Shown: positions 25,230 through 38,129, counted from the stretch's first letter. The stretch: 64,000 nucleotides of DNA from Pithys albifrons albifrons (GCF_047495875.1 NC_092467.1:20479066-20543065), one strand, 5' to 3'. Notes: generated by a model not told the origin, from the sequence alone. A program made the numbers and translations.

Positions 25230-25840
25230 GAGTGTTTATTGAGCACATAACACGCCTCTCTCTTTGCAAGCTAATTAGGTCTCTTCTTTCTGTTTGGGTT
25301 CTTTTTTTATGTAAAGTGTAATAATCTCAAACCATTTTACACCAGTTCTGTTCTTTACTGTGCCATTACTTTGCACTTAAAATAAAACTGACTAGTTAAG
25401 CTTAAATTCATATGCATTTCTCTTTCACTTTCCATTTTAATTTAAAGTAAATTCTGCAAGGTAAAAGTTATGAGGGCATCATAGATGAAGATTCCCTGTT
25501 GTCTAAACTGGCAATTTTGCTGAGCTCTAGGTACAAGTCACCTTGGAGCAATTTGGAGGGGAGGATTGTTTTTATGTTGCCTGTAACACAGCCTCCCAAA
25601 GAGTAATTTGAGACAGGAGGGTGGGCACTTGGCAACTTTCATCTTGGAGGTGACAATGCAGAAGCTGCTAATTAGTGAATGTTGTTTGTATTGGCTTGAT
25701 GTAGAATTCTAGTCTTGCACATGAAAAATGCACAAATTTTCTTTGTGCCAAATTGGCCTCCATGTGAGGATTGGGTAGATCCAATTAATGTCAAACAGCC
25801 CTGTTGTACTGTGTTTGTATAAACTAGAGTGTGATATGCT
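25230..25840. promoter_or_regulatory. Candidate conserved non-coding element
   Basis: About 600 bp free of simple repeats. It carries two copies of the symmetric homeodomain word CTAATTAG (25271-25278 and 25668-25675), a CCAATTAATG word near 25781, and forkhead-like TGTTTGT words near 25682 and 25808. One or two CTAATTAG words per 64 kb are expected by chance at this composition, so the argument rests on clustering. Regulatory function is inferred, not shown. Confidence 0.33.
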
Positions 25841-26063
25841 TACATGTGGCATCCTTTCCAGATGATGTGCTCAGCTATGAGTAGGGATGAGATAATGAAC
25901 ACAGAGCATATTTATTTCATCTGAACTAGGCAGAAGATTGAACTTCTGAACTAGATCACAAACTTCTACAGGCACTGTACATTCCTCTTTATGTGGCATA
26001 AGGACTCGGCTAGCTATGGTACTCCTATCCAGTTTGTGTTGGTCAGTTATCTAGTGGTTTTTT

Positions 26064-26095
26064 AAATGCATCTTACTTAAAAATGAGATGCATTT
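26064..26095. repeat. 10-bp inverted repeat
   Basis: AAATGCATCT at 26064-26073 faces AGATGCATTT at 26086-26095 with a 12-base spacer. The arms are perfect complements and contain ATGCAT, an octamer-related word. Could form a small hairpin or be a paired binding site. Confidence 0.7.
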
Positions 26096-26269
26096 ACCTT
26101 ATTTCTGAAAGTCAGGGATATTTTTGAAAGTGTAACAGATAACTTGCTACTCAAAAGCTTTGACAAGTACCCACTTAAAGAAAGTTTTTCAGAAAGAAAG
26201 TCTAGCATCAACAGTTGAATCACTTATTAGTCACAAACCTAATAGAAGAAAAGGGATTTTTGTCTTGTT

Positions 26270-26620
26270 TTGCTTTGCATTGGAGGAAAAGAGCTGGGCA
26301 AGAAGAATGTGATGCTGAGATCATCATTCAGTGTGAAGTAAGATGAATAGCACTGATGGGATGTATGGGTTCAAACTGTAAAGGAAAGTTGACAGAAGAA
26401 GCACAGGGAATTTGAGACAATCTGGACAGCAATATAGATTAAGGCAAACAAATATAGAGGCTGAGGTGAAGCTTCAGATGGTTATTAATTGTTTAAGGAA
26501 TGTTGTGTATGCTGAGAGATTTATAAAGACAAAGTGGCAGCTCAGGTCAAGAGGACCCTTTGATTAGGAATTAGGCTGTGGGTTGCATGGTTAAGAGGCA
26601 CAGAGAAAAAAGTGAGAAAT
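26270..26620 (+). other. Purine-skewed segment, possible ancient repeat
   Basis: A and G dominate the plus strand for about 350 bp. It matches in texture the segments near 8600, 18540 and 35360. No boundaries or target-site duplication can be defined. Confidence 0.25.
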
Positions 26621-26639
26621 TCCTGCTGCACAGAATCAT

Positions 26640-29600
26640 ACCATACATGGCTCTAGACCCAGGGCAGGAGCAAACCTGTGACACTTCCCTTTTGATATTG
26701 GCTACCTTTTACATTTGCTCACTAATACACTGACAAACCAATCTTTTTAACACCAGCATATTTCACATGATGTTGATTATGAGTAGTATTTTATGGGAGC
26801 CTTGTGCCACATGCATCATATTCAGCCTTTCAATGAACCATTACTCATATTTAGGGGAAAACCCCCCTACCTTTGGGTTCAGTAAGACCTGGGTCAGGCT
26901 TCATGACTGCAGTGGTAGGATCAGTTACAAAATAAGCACTAAATGAAACTGGTACCACTAAGGGTTGCCTCATTTGCTGTTGAGAAAGCAAGTTCTGCTA
27001 GTGCATCCAGGGCTTGTCAGCTCAAACACAGCCTCTCAGGAGACATCAGAGTGTTGTAGGTATGAAGATTTAGAGCAGGATTTAAAGAAAGACAGAAAAA
27101 CTTGGAACTTCATTGATTTTCAAAGCTGAGGTGTTACAGTAAAGTGATGCATGTTCAGTAATCTGGCCTGTGGCCCAGAGTCAGGACTCTGCAGTGCCAC
27201 ATACTTAAGTGAGAAATGCCTGGTGAGGGTCTGAGTGCCAAAATCAAAAAATTTCACTTTGTCAGTATGTCTTGCATGTGGGTGAATAAGGTCTAATCAG
27301 AAAACAAACCCATTTCTGAACTGTGGTTTCTTTCTCAAAGTTGTAGTAAGCTGCAAAACAGTGACTTGTTTATGTAGCTTGGGGCAGGCTGATGTTGTTT
27401 CTTCATGTCCTTTTGTACTATGGTTCACTGTGCATGGAAGTCAAGTCCTAAATCTGCCAAAGAAACTGATGGGGTTAATTGAAGCACAGTTTCTGTTACA
27501 GATGAATATATTTCAAATAAACCAGTAAGTATACTAGATATCTCATATTTTTTAGCTAACATGAGTTGTGTTTTGTTTTTAATATTTGAAAGCATATTCT
27601 AAGTTGCTAGATACTCAATTCAAATTTATCAGAAAACAAAAAAAAAAAAGAAAAAAAGGAAAGGCAGATAGACTAAGTCTGTTTCTGTTAATCATGATTT
27701 ATCTGTCTTTCAGTAAGCCCTTTGGAAGATAATCCATTAGCTCTACACTTTTCTGAACATCTGAAGTCTTGAAATAACTGAATTTTGAAAAATGAACAGT
27801 GTGACTTACATCCTGTATGAACCTTAAAACCATTACACATGCCTGTATGTAAAATGAAGGTACTTGCCTCTACTGTTATGTTTGCTTTTGGTTACCGTAT
27901 TTAAAAATGGAAATAGCAAGAAAATTAACAGGAAGAGAGTGCAAAAAGAAAAGATTCCTTATAAGAGATTTGAGAAAGGACATAGGTGAGAGGAGACATC
28001 ATGAAGAGATATATAAAAATGAAACATAATAAAATTGTGCTAATACTATGGATTGGTTTCTTGGACTTTTTTATTCAAATATGCCTCTAAAAAGCAACTG
28101 TCTTAATACTATTAATGCAAAGTGATTGTCTCCAGCAGGACTTAGAGATTAGCAGTAGGTGTCATCCATACATATGTATGTAGCAGGACATACATGCAAA
28201 ACTTCCAATGCATTGTGAGAATTTACCATTTTATTCATACTTATAAAATAAAGGTCTCTCTGCAGTTTAAAGGAGTTATTGTCTTAGCTGGAGAACTACA
28301 AGACAAACCCTATAATGTACATACAGAGTTTGCAAAATACACAGTAGTAATTCCAGGGTCACTGAATTTTCCCAAAGTTTTACATTTCCTATACACTACT
28401 TTTGCATGGAGATGGGGGTTAAAATGGGCCAAAACTTCAGAAATTTGAGGAGGGTTATGCTCTAAGCAGTTTAACATGCAGTGCAGTCACACTTTAGAAT
28501 TATATAAGTCAATATACTTAAGCTCATCATGGGAGTAACAACAGCAATAACACAAGGGAGTTTCTCATACAATGCCAACATTTAATAGTGAACCCCATGG
28601 ATGAAATGGGCTTCAAAAGTAGGTAATCAAGTAAAACCTCCTTCTGGAAAGGTCACCAGGGAGAGACATATGCACAGGAGGGATCTGGTGGGGTCCACAA
28701 AGACTATGACTTGCTGAAAAACTTATCATTGACATCAGAGAGTAACAGGAGGTACCCTGCCCTGTGCTTGACAAAAAGTTCTGCTGCTTCACCTAACTGA
28801 TCAACACATGCAACAATTTCTTGTTCACACAGTCAATATTCAGCATCGCTGTTTGAGTATTTTGATAATTGCTTCAGCCTTTATTATACAGGTGATTTAA
28901 ATCTATTCTGATGCAAATATAGAGTTAAACAGCAATGCTGGGTCTTCCAGACCCAAACTGGGACAACTGTTCTGCCAAAACCACAAGGAAATTTAGTCAA
29001 TTATGGCTACTTAGAAAATTGTGAAAATTTGGTGGTAAAAGCAAAATGCTTTTCTGACAGATCTATGACACTACTAAAAAGTTCTTTAACCAATAAATAG
29101 GAATGTATTTGTGAATGGAAATAGCTAGATTATAAACGAATATGAGAGATGACTTGCATGGAAAACAATTGAACTGGGAAAGTTAATGTGCTTGCTTACT
29201 TAGTTCCATAATTTTTGTTTATTTTCTGTCCTTGAGGCTTTGGGAAGAAGCTACTGAGACAGACTGTCTCTCAGCACTTGTGTAGATTTGAGAACTCTGA
29301 ATAGCTCAGTATGTCTGCATGTATGCCAAAGTAATTGTTTAAAATATGTACACTGTTCATTTTAGAACAAAATGCAGCATACAGATGAACACTGCCAACA
29401 ACAATGAAAAATATCCCACAAAGCTATATCCATTTTTGTATGAGAAATCATCTACATATTCCTTTCTTAAAAATGGTCAGAACATTTCCCAGAAAAAAAA
29501 ATACATGTTTTGCATTAATATTCTTGAATGCTCAAATCTTTCTGTTTCCCCTTTACTACTGGAAAATGATCAAACATATTTAAAAGCTGTTTCTTGGGAA

Positions 29601-31689
29601 AATTTCTGTGATTTTGGGAAAGCCTTTTCTTCTCTGCTTTTGTTAAAAATAGTCTGGGCAGAACATCCTCTATGTAGTGAATAAGTTCAAAAGAAATATA
29701 TTTAGTTGAATACAGCATCTTAATCTAACTCAAATGAGTTAGAGCAAAATATTACATGTGGTATCTTGAATCATAGATCTTTGTTTGGAGAGCATCCAGA
29801 CATGCTGCTACTATTATCTTAAGTATGTTCTTGTTAAGTACTAATATTGATATCTATGCCTCTCAAAAGATATATAAATGTGAATAGGTTTTCCCAGGAT
29901 GTGTCTCTCATTGAAGAAGACTTAACAACCCTTTTTATCTGACCTTTTAAAGTAGCATAGTGGGCAATAACCATTAACTGATCAAATATGAGAAATGTCA
30001 GGTGTGGAATAAGCACTGGCAAGGAAATATTTCATCTCTTTAAGCTCACGAACAATCATTGAAAACCCCTGACTCCTATTAAGGGCACTTTTTTTTCTTC
30101 AAAATATTCAATAATGGTATGATGGGTTGCCTGATGAAGCATTACTTTACAAAGTTGAATTTAAAACTAAAAAGAGATCAAACAGGCTAAAGTAGGATGT
30201 AAGTCTGAGAAATTCATCATTGTTGCTTACCCAGATATTCTCATTTTCATCACAAAGTACCAGGTCTCATTTAGTAATACATTTAATAATTCTAACAACC
30301 CACTTATCTACTTTCCTTTAAGATGTACTGTATAATCACTCTAAGATCATCATGTGTCACTGTAGATTTATCTCACTTCTGTTAAGCCAAATAATTCAAG
30401 TTAATAGTGATTTAAAAAAATAGATTTCTTTATACTTAAAGACTTATACATGCTACAAATCTTTAGACAGATAGTATTTTGTAAGAATTTTGTGGCAATG
30501 AGAAACATGATGTGAAGTTGAGATCAGAAATCACTGTGTAGGCTGCTGGGGGCTGATTCCTCCTTTATAGTATTGCTTTGTTGTGTTTTACACTGGCAAA
30601 ATCCACCAGTGTCACTGCACTTACTCTTTATGACCAACTGCAAAACATTCTGATGATAAGTATCACACTGCTCTATCCTGAGGGCAGTGCTGGGCAGAGC
30701 AGACTGCACCAAAACCAGTGCCTGCACCCAAAATCTTCACAGTGTTCTGGATCAGTTCTGCTTCTAAACACTACCAGTTAGGCTATAAAATTAAAAACCA
30801 CCTCTATGCTAGTTTGGGATTCATAAGCATGTGTAGCTCTCAGGATTTGACCGTATTCTGTCTTTAATGTCTGTTTATAATATAGTTAAAAGTTCATATT
30901 ATGTAGGAAAGCAAATTAAAAATTAGGCCTTCTTCATAGACTGTCTCCAGCTGTTCTCTTTAAAGCAGCTGGTAAACTTCCATAAATAGTCCACTGAAGA
31001 TTAACCCTGACAAACACAGATTCTTGAGGTGGGAGGCATCATTTCAGTGTACAAAGTTCAGCATGAACAATTAACCTTGCTAACAAAAAGAGGGATTATG
31101 TCAGGATCTGTGAGTGGGGTACTGAAACATAAGAGACACAGACCCTTTTTTTTCTCTTTTCTGGAGATTTGCTGCCTCTGCACTTTTGGAGCAGGCTTTA
31201 AGCTGCTGTAGGTTCAGTGGTTTCACCAATCAGAATCAGGAGTGCAAAACAGGCTATTGAGATATTGGATTTTCTTGCTTGGGGTATTTAAAAGTTAGAA
31301 GAATGTGACACAAAAAGAACCTATAGGCAAGAAAATTTTGCAACTGCTTTGCAAAAAATAAAACTGACTATGGGGAAAGAACCTCAACAGAGTAAACTCC
31401 CAGACTTCTCTGTAATACTAAGTGAATATTGTCCATCAACTTTCTGGCACATCTTTCATTATCTGCAAGTGTAAACTTGGCACAGTTGTGGGTCAAAATC
31501 ACTGTGCACTTAAAACACGATAGTGTAAATTCAAATTGATTCTGCATTCTGAACAGAGGAGACAGGCCTTGCCAGAAGCAATATAAACTAAAGGCCTTTG
31601 GGGTACCAGTTTAGGTTTGGGTTTGGCATCCGAAAGACCAAAGAAGTGAGTAGTAAAAATGAATAGTAACTTGAGGATATTTTAATAAC
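26640..31689. other. Unannotated stretch, nothing recognised
   Basis: No supported gene. An A-rich tract lies at 27633-27663. The 112-codon frame at 29346-29684 (plus) overlaps a 67-codon minus frame and shows no domain. The remainder is ordinary AT-rich single-copy DNA. Confidence 0.6.
27633..27663. repeat. A-rich simple tract
   Basis: A runs broken by single C or G, about 30 bp long. No retroposed body recognised next to it. Confidence 0.75.
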
Positions 31690-31990
31690 AGCTGCTCTGT
31701 TTTCTTTCTTAGTGCGCTTTTATTTTATTTGCGCTTTTGTAGTTTCATCTTGATGACATGGCTATTATTTTATAGCAGTTTCAACCAGTTAATTAATGAA
31801 TTGCACACATGTGACATGACACCACCTTGCCCAATTATCTCTGGCATCTATTTTTATGGTACATAGCACTGGTGCTTTGCAAATTGTTTTAGATTGTAAA
31901 TTGGCTCTGGAAGCTGTAATTTTAATAGTCAAAACAATACAATAGTAATGCTTGATGGCTGACATGCATCAATGACAAATTGCCATACAT
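31690..31990. promoter_or_regulatory. Candidate conserved non-coding element
   Basis: Holds two GCGCTTTT words 17 bp apart (31714-31721 and 31731-31738) and TTAATTAA at 31789-31796, followed by several TGACA words (MEIS/TALE-type) near 31812, 31961 and 31973. Non-repetitive throughout. The motif cluster is typical of developmental enhancers, but this is inference and no alignment was possible. Confidence 0.33.
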
Positions 31991-34890
31991 GATCTCATGG
32001 AATCCACCAAAGGACTTGGAAATATTTGATAATGCTTCTCTGTTCTTTAGATGTAAAAATCTCTCTTGTTAAATTCACAACACCTTATGAAGTCCTTTAA
32101 AAACAGATTGCCATATTGCTGACAACCTGTAAATGACTGAATTAAGAAGAGAATGTATAGCATAATTTTGGACTGACTTTTCATGGGATCTTTTTGCTAG
32201 TAGTAGTAGACCAAACATACTTTGTATGTACCGGAAATTAAACACAAAATAAAGACAAACATTTTAGGGCCAAGTTATTTCTGGCCCTGTATTTTCAGCT
32301 TTATAAAGCCAAATGTACAATACAAGCTTGGACAGAAATCGTGTCCTGATGTCCCCCATCTCCACTCCTGGAGAATGAACAGGAGGGGCAAGGCATGTGT
32401 AGGTAAATTCCTTTGTTTTCCCTTCTCAATTGCTTCACAAGTAAGTTAAGGCAGGAAGATGTGGTGCACTCTTCCTAAAAATGCGGCATCTCAGCAGTCT
32501 TTTGTATCAATCATTGTGTTTTGGTCACCAGAGATGAATAAACTGTCCTTTCAGGCTCATACATCAAACAAAAAAATCAGTCCTTTTGTGGGATCTGAAT
32601 TTGTTTTGAAATTCACCTGCAACTTATATTTTTTCTACAGATTACTTCCTCTAGAATTGCACAACTTACAGCCTTCCACAAAAATAAAGCTGTGGTATAA
32701 ACTTTGGTCTGCTTTGGTAAAAGCCTGCTAGAAAAAAATTCCAAGAGTTTTTAACATCTGGCCAAAGCAAAGCACTTTCAATCCATTCCATACTTGTTTG
32801 ACCATAATGAACCCTTACTTTCAAATTGTATATGACATCAATGAAATATGTCACCTAAATCTTATTATTTTTTTATGTGCTACATTACAAATATATTAGT
32901 CAGATACTGTGAGTAGACACGGAAATGTTCATTCATCTAAACTTGATAAAAATATTTCCCAGAAATTAAACATATTTTAATTTTGATATAGAAGTGTAAA
33001 CTCTGTTCCTGCAACTTTACAAGCTCAGATGTATGCTTTCAAAATTAATTTCAAATATGTGCACAAATTGCTGATTATGTGTAAGAATGGAAATACATTA
33101 GAGGCAAAGGATGAATTCCTCTCTTTGCACATAATGCAGAGGAAACATTCTCTGTCTTTCACAAATGTCTTTCATGCACAAATATACACATTTATTAGAA
33201 TACATTCACATGCAAAAACTCTGAGATAGAAAGAAATGAAAATAATAATGTTTTCAGTTTAGAATGCGATCCTTTAATAGGAATTTCTCATTGCGATAAG
33301 ATTCGATACTTGAATATGTTTATGTAGAATAAAAAGCAATATTATAGATGCAAACACCTATTCAGTAAAACAGGCAATACACAGAGAAAAAATTCTGTAA
33401 TTTGGTAGCCATTTGGGACTCATTTTGGATAAGAAGCCAGAAGTACAGATGTGTTCTCAAGTCATCTAATTTTTTTGCAGTATCACAGAAGCTTCTGTAA
33501 TTCATATCTATGAGCCTATCCAGACCTTCTTCCCAGGTCCATGACAGTCCCTCACTGCCTTTTTCCATTTCACCAGGCTTTCATGGTGTACTATAGTTTT
33601 GTTTCTGATTTAGGTGCAGTTTTTTGGTTTTGGTTTTGTTTTTTTTTTTTCACAACTTCCATTACTGTACTATCTGAGCAGTTCATATTCTCCATTGTAC
33701 TCATACTTACAATACCCAAGTGTAACAGCATGAGAAGCAAGCAAAGTACAATTATTGTCATTTTATAACTCAATAATTGAGAAAAAGAGACTCACACCCA
33801 TATCTTCAATTGTATTTAGGTAGTCAATTCCTTTTGAAGTCAGTGAGAGTTAGAGATCTAACAGTAACTAAAGATGGAAGGAGAGCTGGAACCAGGCATT
33901 CAGCTAATGACCTGCTCATTAAAACATCCTTTCTTATATCATTAATTCTTTAAACCAGATATTTTCTATCCACTTTTTGTATTTGCCTATCATAAAAAAA
34001 TATGTGAAGGTGTTTCTCACCTGCTTATCTTATATATATGTGAATATTTCAGAACTATAGCTAGTTCATTTCAATATTTTCTATGCCTTAGACTGCAATA
34101 GAATTTGGGATCCAGAAAGTAATAACCTAAACTAAAACAGTGGAGAAGGCAGCTATGGAAACTTCAGAGTTCCACCAAAGAGCAACTGCTCCTTTTAATT
34201 GCTCTCTTCAGGCAAGAGATTTTTAAAGTCAAAAGCAAGGGAATGATGACCCCTGAAACTGATAAAAAATTTACACTGGAGTGGAAGTCACATAGATGTT
34301 TGCAAAACTGAATGGAAGAGATAGAGCTTCAAAGAACTTTGGACTATAATTCACAGTACTCCATATAGCTCCTCTCTCTAGCAATAATTTAATTTTCTTA
34401 AATTGTTAAATTAACACTTTGTGAGTTTTATGTCAGGCCAAATGAGAGGCAAAACAAACTCTAGAGTTAGAAACTTTAGATAAGAGAATCTTCAAATTGT
34501 TCAATATAGTCCTAAAAAATGGGTTACACAAGTAAGTTATTTCAGTACATAGCTAACTACAATATTCTTCAGAGAAACCTTCAAAAAGAAATAAGCCCAT
34601 GCATGACTGGAAGCATTTAGGGAAAAAAAAATCCAGACTAGTTTAATAGCTGTGTTTGTAATGCATCTGTTTTAAAATAGCAGAAATAATACACTGTTCA
34701 CATGCAACACATCTGTTTGGACATCTCTGCTTTTCAGTGTGTTAAAGCAATTCAGATGCTCGAAACTGTGACTTACTGTTATGCTTGGAGTCATCTGAAC
34801 AGGCCCCCAGGTATGTAAAAGTAGGAAGTTTGTTTCAGCTTTAGAGATTTGGTGTTTAGCTCCTTATTATACTCAACCTTATCATAGAGA
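31991..34890. other. Unannotated AT-rich stretch, nothing recognised
   Basis: No gene or named repeat apart from a G/T-rich tract at 33620-33650. Frames at 32459-32731 (90 codons, plus) and 33541-33768 (plus) have no domain signatures. Confidence 0.6.
33620..33650. repeat. G/T-rich low-complexity tract
   Basis: T runs interrupted by GG at regular intervals, ending in a run of T. Same class as 3181-3215 and 34891-34958. Confidence 0.75.
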
Positions 34891-34958
34891 GTTTGGGGGT
34901 TTTGGGGTTTGTTTGGTTGTTGGTTTGTTTTTTTTGTTTTGTTTTGTTTTGTTTTTTA
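34891..34958. repeat. G/T-rich tract, left arm of an imperfect inverted pair
   Basis: Begins GTTTGGGGGTTTTGGGG and passes into a TTTTG pentanucleotide pattern. Its first part is roughly complementary to the A/C-rich tract at 35123-35164, about 200 bp downstream, so the two could pair as an imperfect stem. Confidence 0.7.
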
Positions 34959-35122
34959 ATTTTATTTCTCTCATTTGAAGAGATTTAGAAAACTTTGCTC
35001 TTACTGTCTTTACAAAAATAGATATAACAGATAGCAGCACTGCATGCTAATGCCAGAGATGCTAAGTGGACAACTTACGAATAGGAATGGAAAGCAGTAA
35101 GGTGAGAATTTTCTAACACATG

Positions 35123-35164
35123 AAAAAAAAACCCAAAACCCCACAAAAACCCCCAACCCCAAAA
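35123..35164 (-). repeat. A/C-rich tract with minus-strand G-quadruplex motif
   Basis: On the plus strand C runs occur at 35132-35134, 35139-35142, 35150-35154 and 35157-35160, separated by 4, 7 and 2 bases. Read on the minus strand this meets the usual G-quadruplex rule of four runs of at least three G with loops of one to seven. It is also the right arm of the inverted pair with 34891-34958. Confidence 0.75.
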
Positions 35165-35359
35165 CTGGTGAGGGCAGTACCATCTTTTTTTCTCTCTCAC
35201 ATACTTTCAGTATCAAAGAATAACGTACCGAGTTTAGATAAGAGGTAAGATATTTCCATGCTGGAGTCATGTTTATCTGACTAAGCATCAAATGTGGCAA
35301 TTATAAAAACTAATCTTCCAATATTTGCTTAAACAACTTTGCAGCTATTCAGACCAAGA

Positions 35360-35900
35360 AAGCCAGCTTCAGAACTGAGGCAAAAGTTTCAGATAGGCAT
35401 GAATTAAAATGGGTAGAATGATGAGAGATTTTGAGAAAAAATGTGGGGTGATTTTATTGTGGATGGATGATCCCATTGTTAGTTGCACATTAAAAATGAA
35501 GAATTAGTGATGGAGGGATAGAAAAAATTTAGAGACCAAGTAATACAGAATTAGACAAAGTTGCCAGTCAGTGCACATACTGTCAAAAAAAGTTGTACTT
35601 TGAACAAAGAAGGAGAAAGTAAGCACAGAAGAGAAAAAAAATCAAGTCTCTCTGTCTTTGGAAAATGTTAAAAGTAATTGATTCAAGATTATTCAAGTTC
35701 ATAAACAGAAGAGCTTAGATAAGATCAACCGGATAAAAACTGTGATATTTGTAATTTCTAATTCCAGTAATTAAGTGCTGTTCTAATTCTACTTGAGAAG
35801 GCCTCAGTGGGATTATAATAGTAGCATAATGATGGAAACAAAGACAAAGAAAGGATCAGAAATACTACAAAAAGGAAGGATATTGAAAAATTCATGACAT
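35360..35900 (+). other. Purine-skewed segment, possible ancient repeat
   Basis: The plus strand is A+G-dominated over about 540 bp, with GATGGAGGGATAG-like words. It resembles the other purine-skewed segments in this window and may share their origin. Confidence 0.28.
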
Positions 35901-36183
35901 ACCAGGAATGACTCTCCTTAAGAGGTTAACTTTTGGTGACAGTTACTGTAACAAAGGTGTGCATGACATCTTGTTCCCTATGTATTTTCAGGGGAAAAAA
36001 TAAGGAGGAAAGGCATAAATAACTGTTATGTTTGACAGAGATATTTCCTGCAGTTGCTACTAATGACATTCTTCATTATGATCATAATTTATTTAGATGG
36101 TTGGTTTCTAAGAAGAAAAATATTTTTTTGGGTCAAAATACAGCAGCTTAGTGAGAATAAACCTATCAACCTTTAAAAGCAGT

Positions 36184-36218
36184 GGAAGAGGGAGAGAGAA
36201 AGAAAGAGAGGGAAAAAG
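36184..36218. repeat. GA-rich tract
   Basis: About 35 bp of G and A with GAGAGA and GAAAGA periodicity. A simple polypurine tract. Confidence 0.8.
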
Positions 36219-36779
36219 ATAAAAGCGGACCCCCTCATAATTAACTCAGTATTAGGACAACCATCAGAGTCAGTATACTCTGTAAGTGACATCCATGTAC
36301 TTATTATAGGGAGAGTGCTTTAGCTCTATGTTGCTTCACGACAAGTGGTCTGGGTTCATCTCAGGGAGGGATGGAGAATTTGAGAAATCTCAGAGCCTCT
36401 TGCAAGCTGGATAATCATTTTCCTTTCCAAGCCTGGTTCAGAAAGAAATCAGACTTTTTATTTGTCTCCAAGGACCTCTGGAATGGAATTCCCCTCCCCT
36501 TTGGACCTTGAAAGTCACGCTGCTCTCCACCACCATATTCCTGGGAAACTTTGTTATGTGCAAATTTCCATCATTCATATTCCACTTTTCTTCCTTTCAT
36601 TCCATCCAAGGTATTTTGTCATCTCTATATTGAACCATTATTCAATGTCCCACAGAGGGTATAATCCACAGTCCTTATTAAGATACACATGTTCATGGAA
36701 TAACCCAAAGCTCATTAAAAAGATAAACTTATATTAGAGTATTTGGTGCTATTCTCAGAGCACGCACAAAATATGGAGC

Positions 36780-37040
36780 AAATATTGTACTTATAATTGC
36801 ATTTTAATTGAGCTATATCTGGTATAAAAAGATAGTTGCATATGGACTGTCAGCTTGAATAATATTTTAAGGTACATCTTTTAATTTTACTGCTTTTATT
36901 GTTCCTATTATAGTTTGAAAAAATTTCCCCACAGCTGTTTTTATTTTGTGAAAATCATTCATCCCATGAGCATGACTGTAGCTGTGTGCAATATACATAA
37001 ATCCTTATGTTCATTAAACACATGTAGTTAAGGATTGTTG
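36780..37040. promoter_or_regulatory. Candidate conserved non-coding element
   Basis: Non-repetitive AT-rich sequence with ATTGCA and TTTAATTGAGC words near 36797-36812 and paired TTAATTTTA-type words further on. Texture resembles vertebrate conserved non-coding DNA; no further support is available from one sequence. Confidence 0.22.
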
Positions 37041-38129
37041 TGTATCCATACATGTTTCATTTCCTTGCTTTGTGTTTAATTTTTCAGTGTCTGTCCTTAT
37101 TGTTTCTATATCTCAGCTGTAACACAAAAGGGAGATCTTCAATTAGCAAATAGCTTAATGCCATTCTGTTTTCTGTCTGTTACTGTTTAAAGGGTTTTTG
37201 ATTTTTTTTTCTTTTATGGACTTACCAGTGCTTTTTGGCTCAAAACCAAGAAGTGTTGCTTATTCCTCATTACTTTCCCCAGGCAACTGAACCCTAGTGA
37301 CAACAGTGCTGTCCCACTACTGCCGCTGGTGAGTCACTCTCTCACAGTAAATCTCTGACAGGTCTCCAATTCCTAAGTTGCCTTTGCTTCTTGCACACAG
37401 TCTCTGGTACTGTCACCTTTTTCGTCTTTTCACAGAATCACAAATATTTTTCTCTTTCTTCCTGCTGGTCCCCTGACTAAATTCTCCCAGCTCTCCTGGC
37501 TTTTGTTCCAATTTCTGTGCTCACATAAACACCCTGGGCTTCCTTCCTGCACTGCTTCTTCTCCCCAAACAATCCCAGTTATTCATCACTTCTTCCCAGG
37601 CTCTCACTTGCTTGTCTCCCCTTCCTAGAATTCCTAACTGTTATTTGATGATCCTCAGGCTGAAAATGATTCTGACATACAAAGAGTCACATTTTCTAAG
37701 CAGCAGCCAAATGAGAGCAGCTAAAGTTTACTGTGTTTCACATGAAACCCAGGTGAAATAGCAAATTTTTCCTTATTTCAGCACAGAACTAGAAAACATT
37801 GGTAAAATTTTCAGCTAAGTGATGGTAATGAAAAGTAGAAAACCTTTCTGTGAGTGCTGCCTGAATTGAAACTGAATGCAGGCAATTTTGTTTTCTATCA
37901 GATCTTGCAGAAAATATTTTACAGAGGTCTCCTTGGTTATTTTCACAAACATAGTCATTCCAGTCGGAAGAAGCTGCCTCCATTTGGCTTAGGCTTCACT
38001 AATTTAGCAATTAACATTTAATGGCCAGATTGTTTTCCTGAGCCCAGGGGGACCAGTGCAAGGAAATATCTTCTGATCTATAACCTCACTGCAATCTCAG
38101 AGCTCCTAAACCCCAAATTTTTTATTCTA
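37041..38129. other. Unannotated stretch with pyrimidine-rich part
   Basis: No gene seen. About 37260-37630 is C+T-rich on the plus strand (CTTCCTGC, CTCCCAGCTCTCC words), the reverse skew to the purine segments elsewhere. A degraded minus-strand element is possible but not identifiable. Confidence 0.45.

Noticed and set aside
26630..26645. CACAGAATCATAC as a possible CR1 tail
   Set aside because: No CR1 3' block follows; the short word alone is not diagnostic.
37433..37447. CACAGAATCACAAA as a possible CR1 tail
   Set aside because: The conserved CR1 block that should follow is absent.
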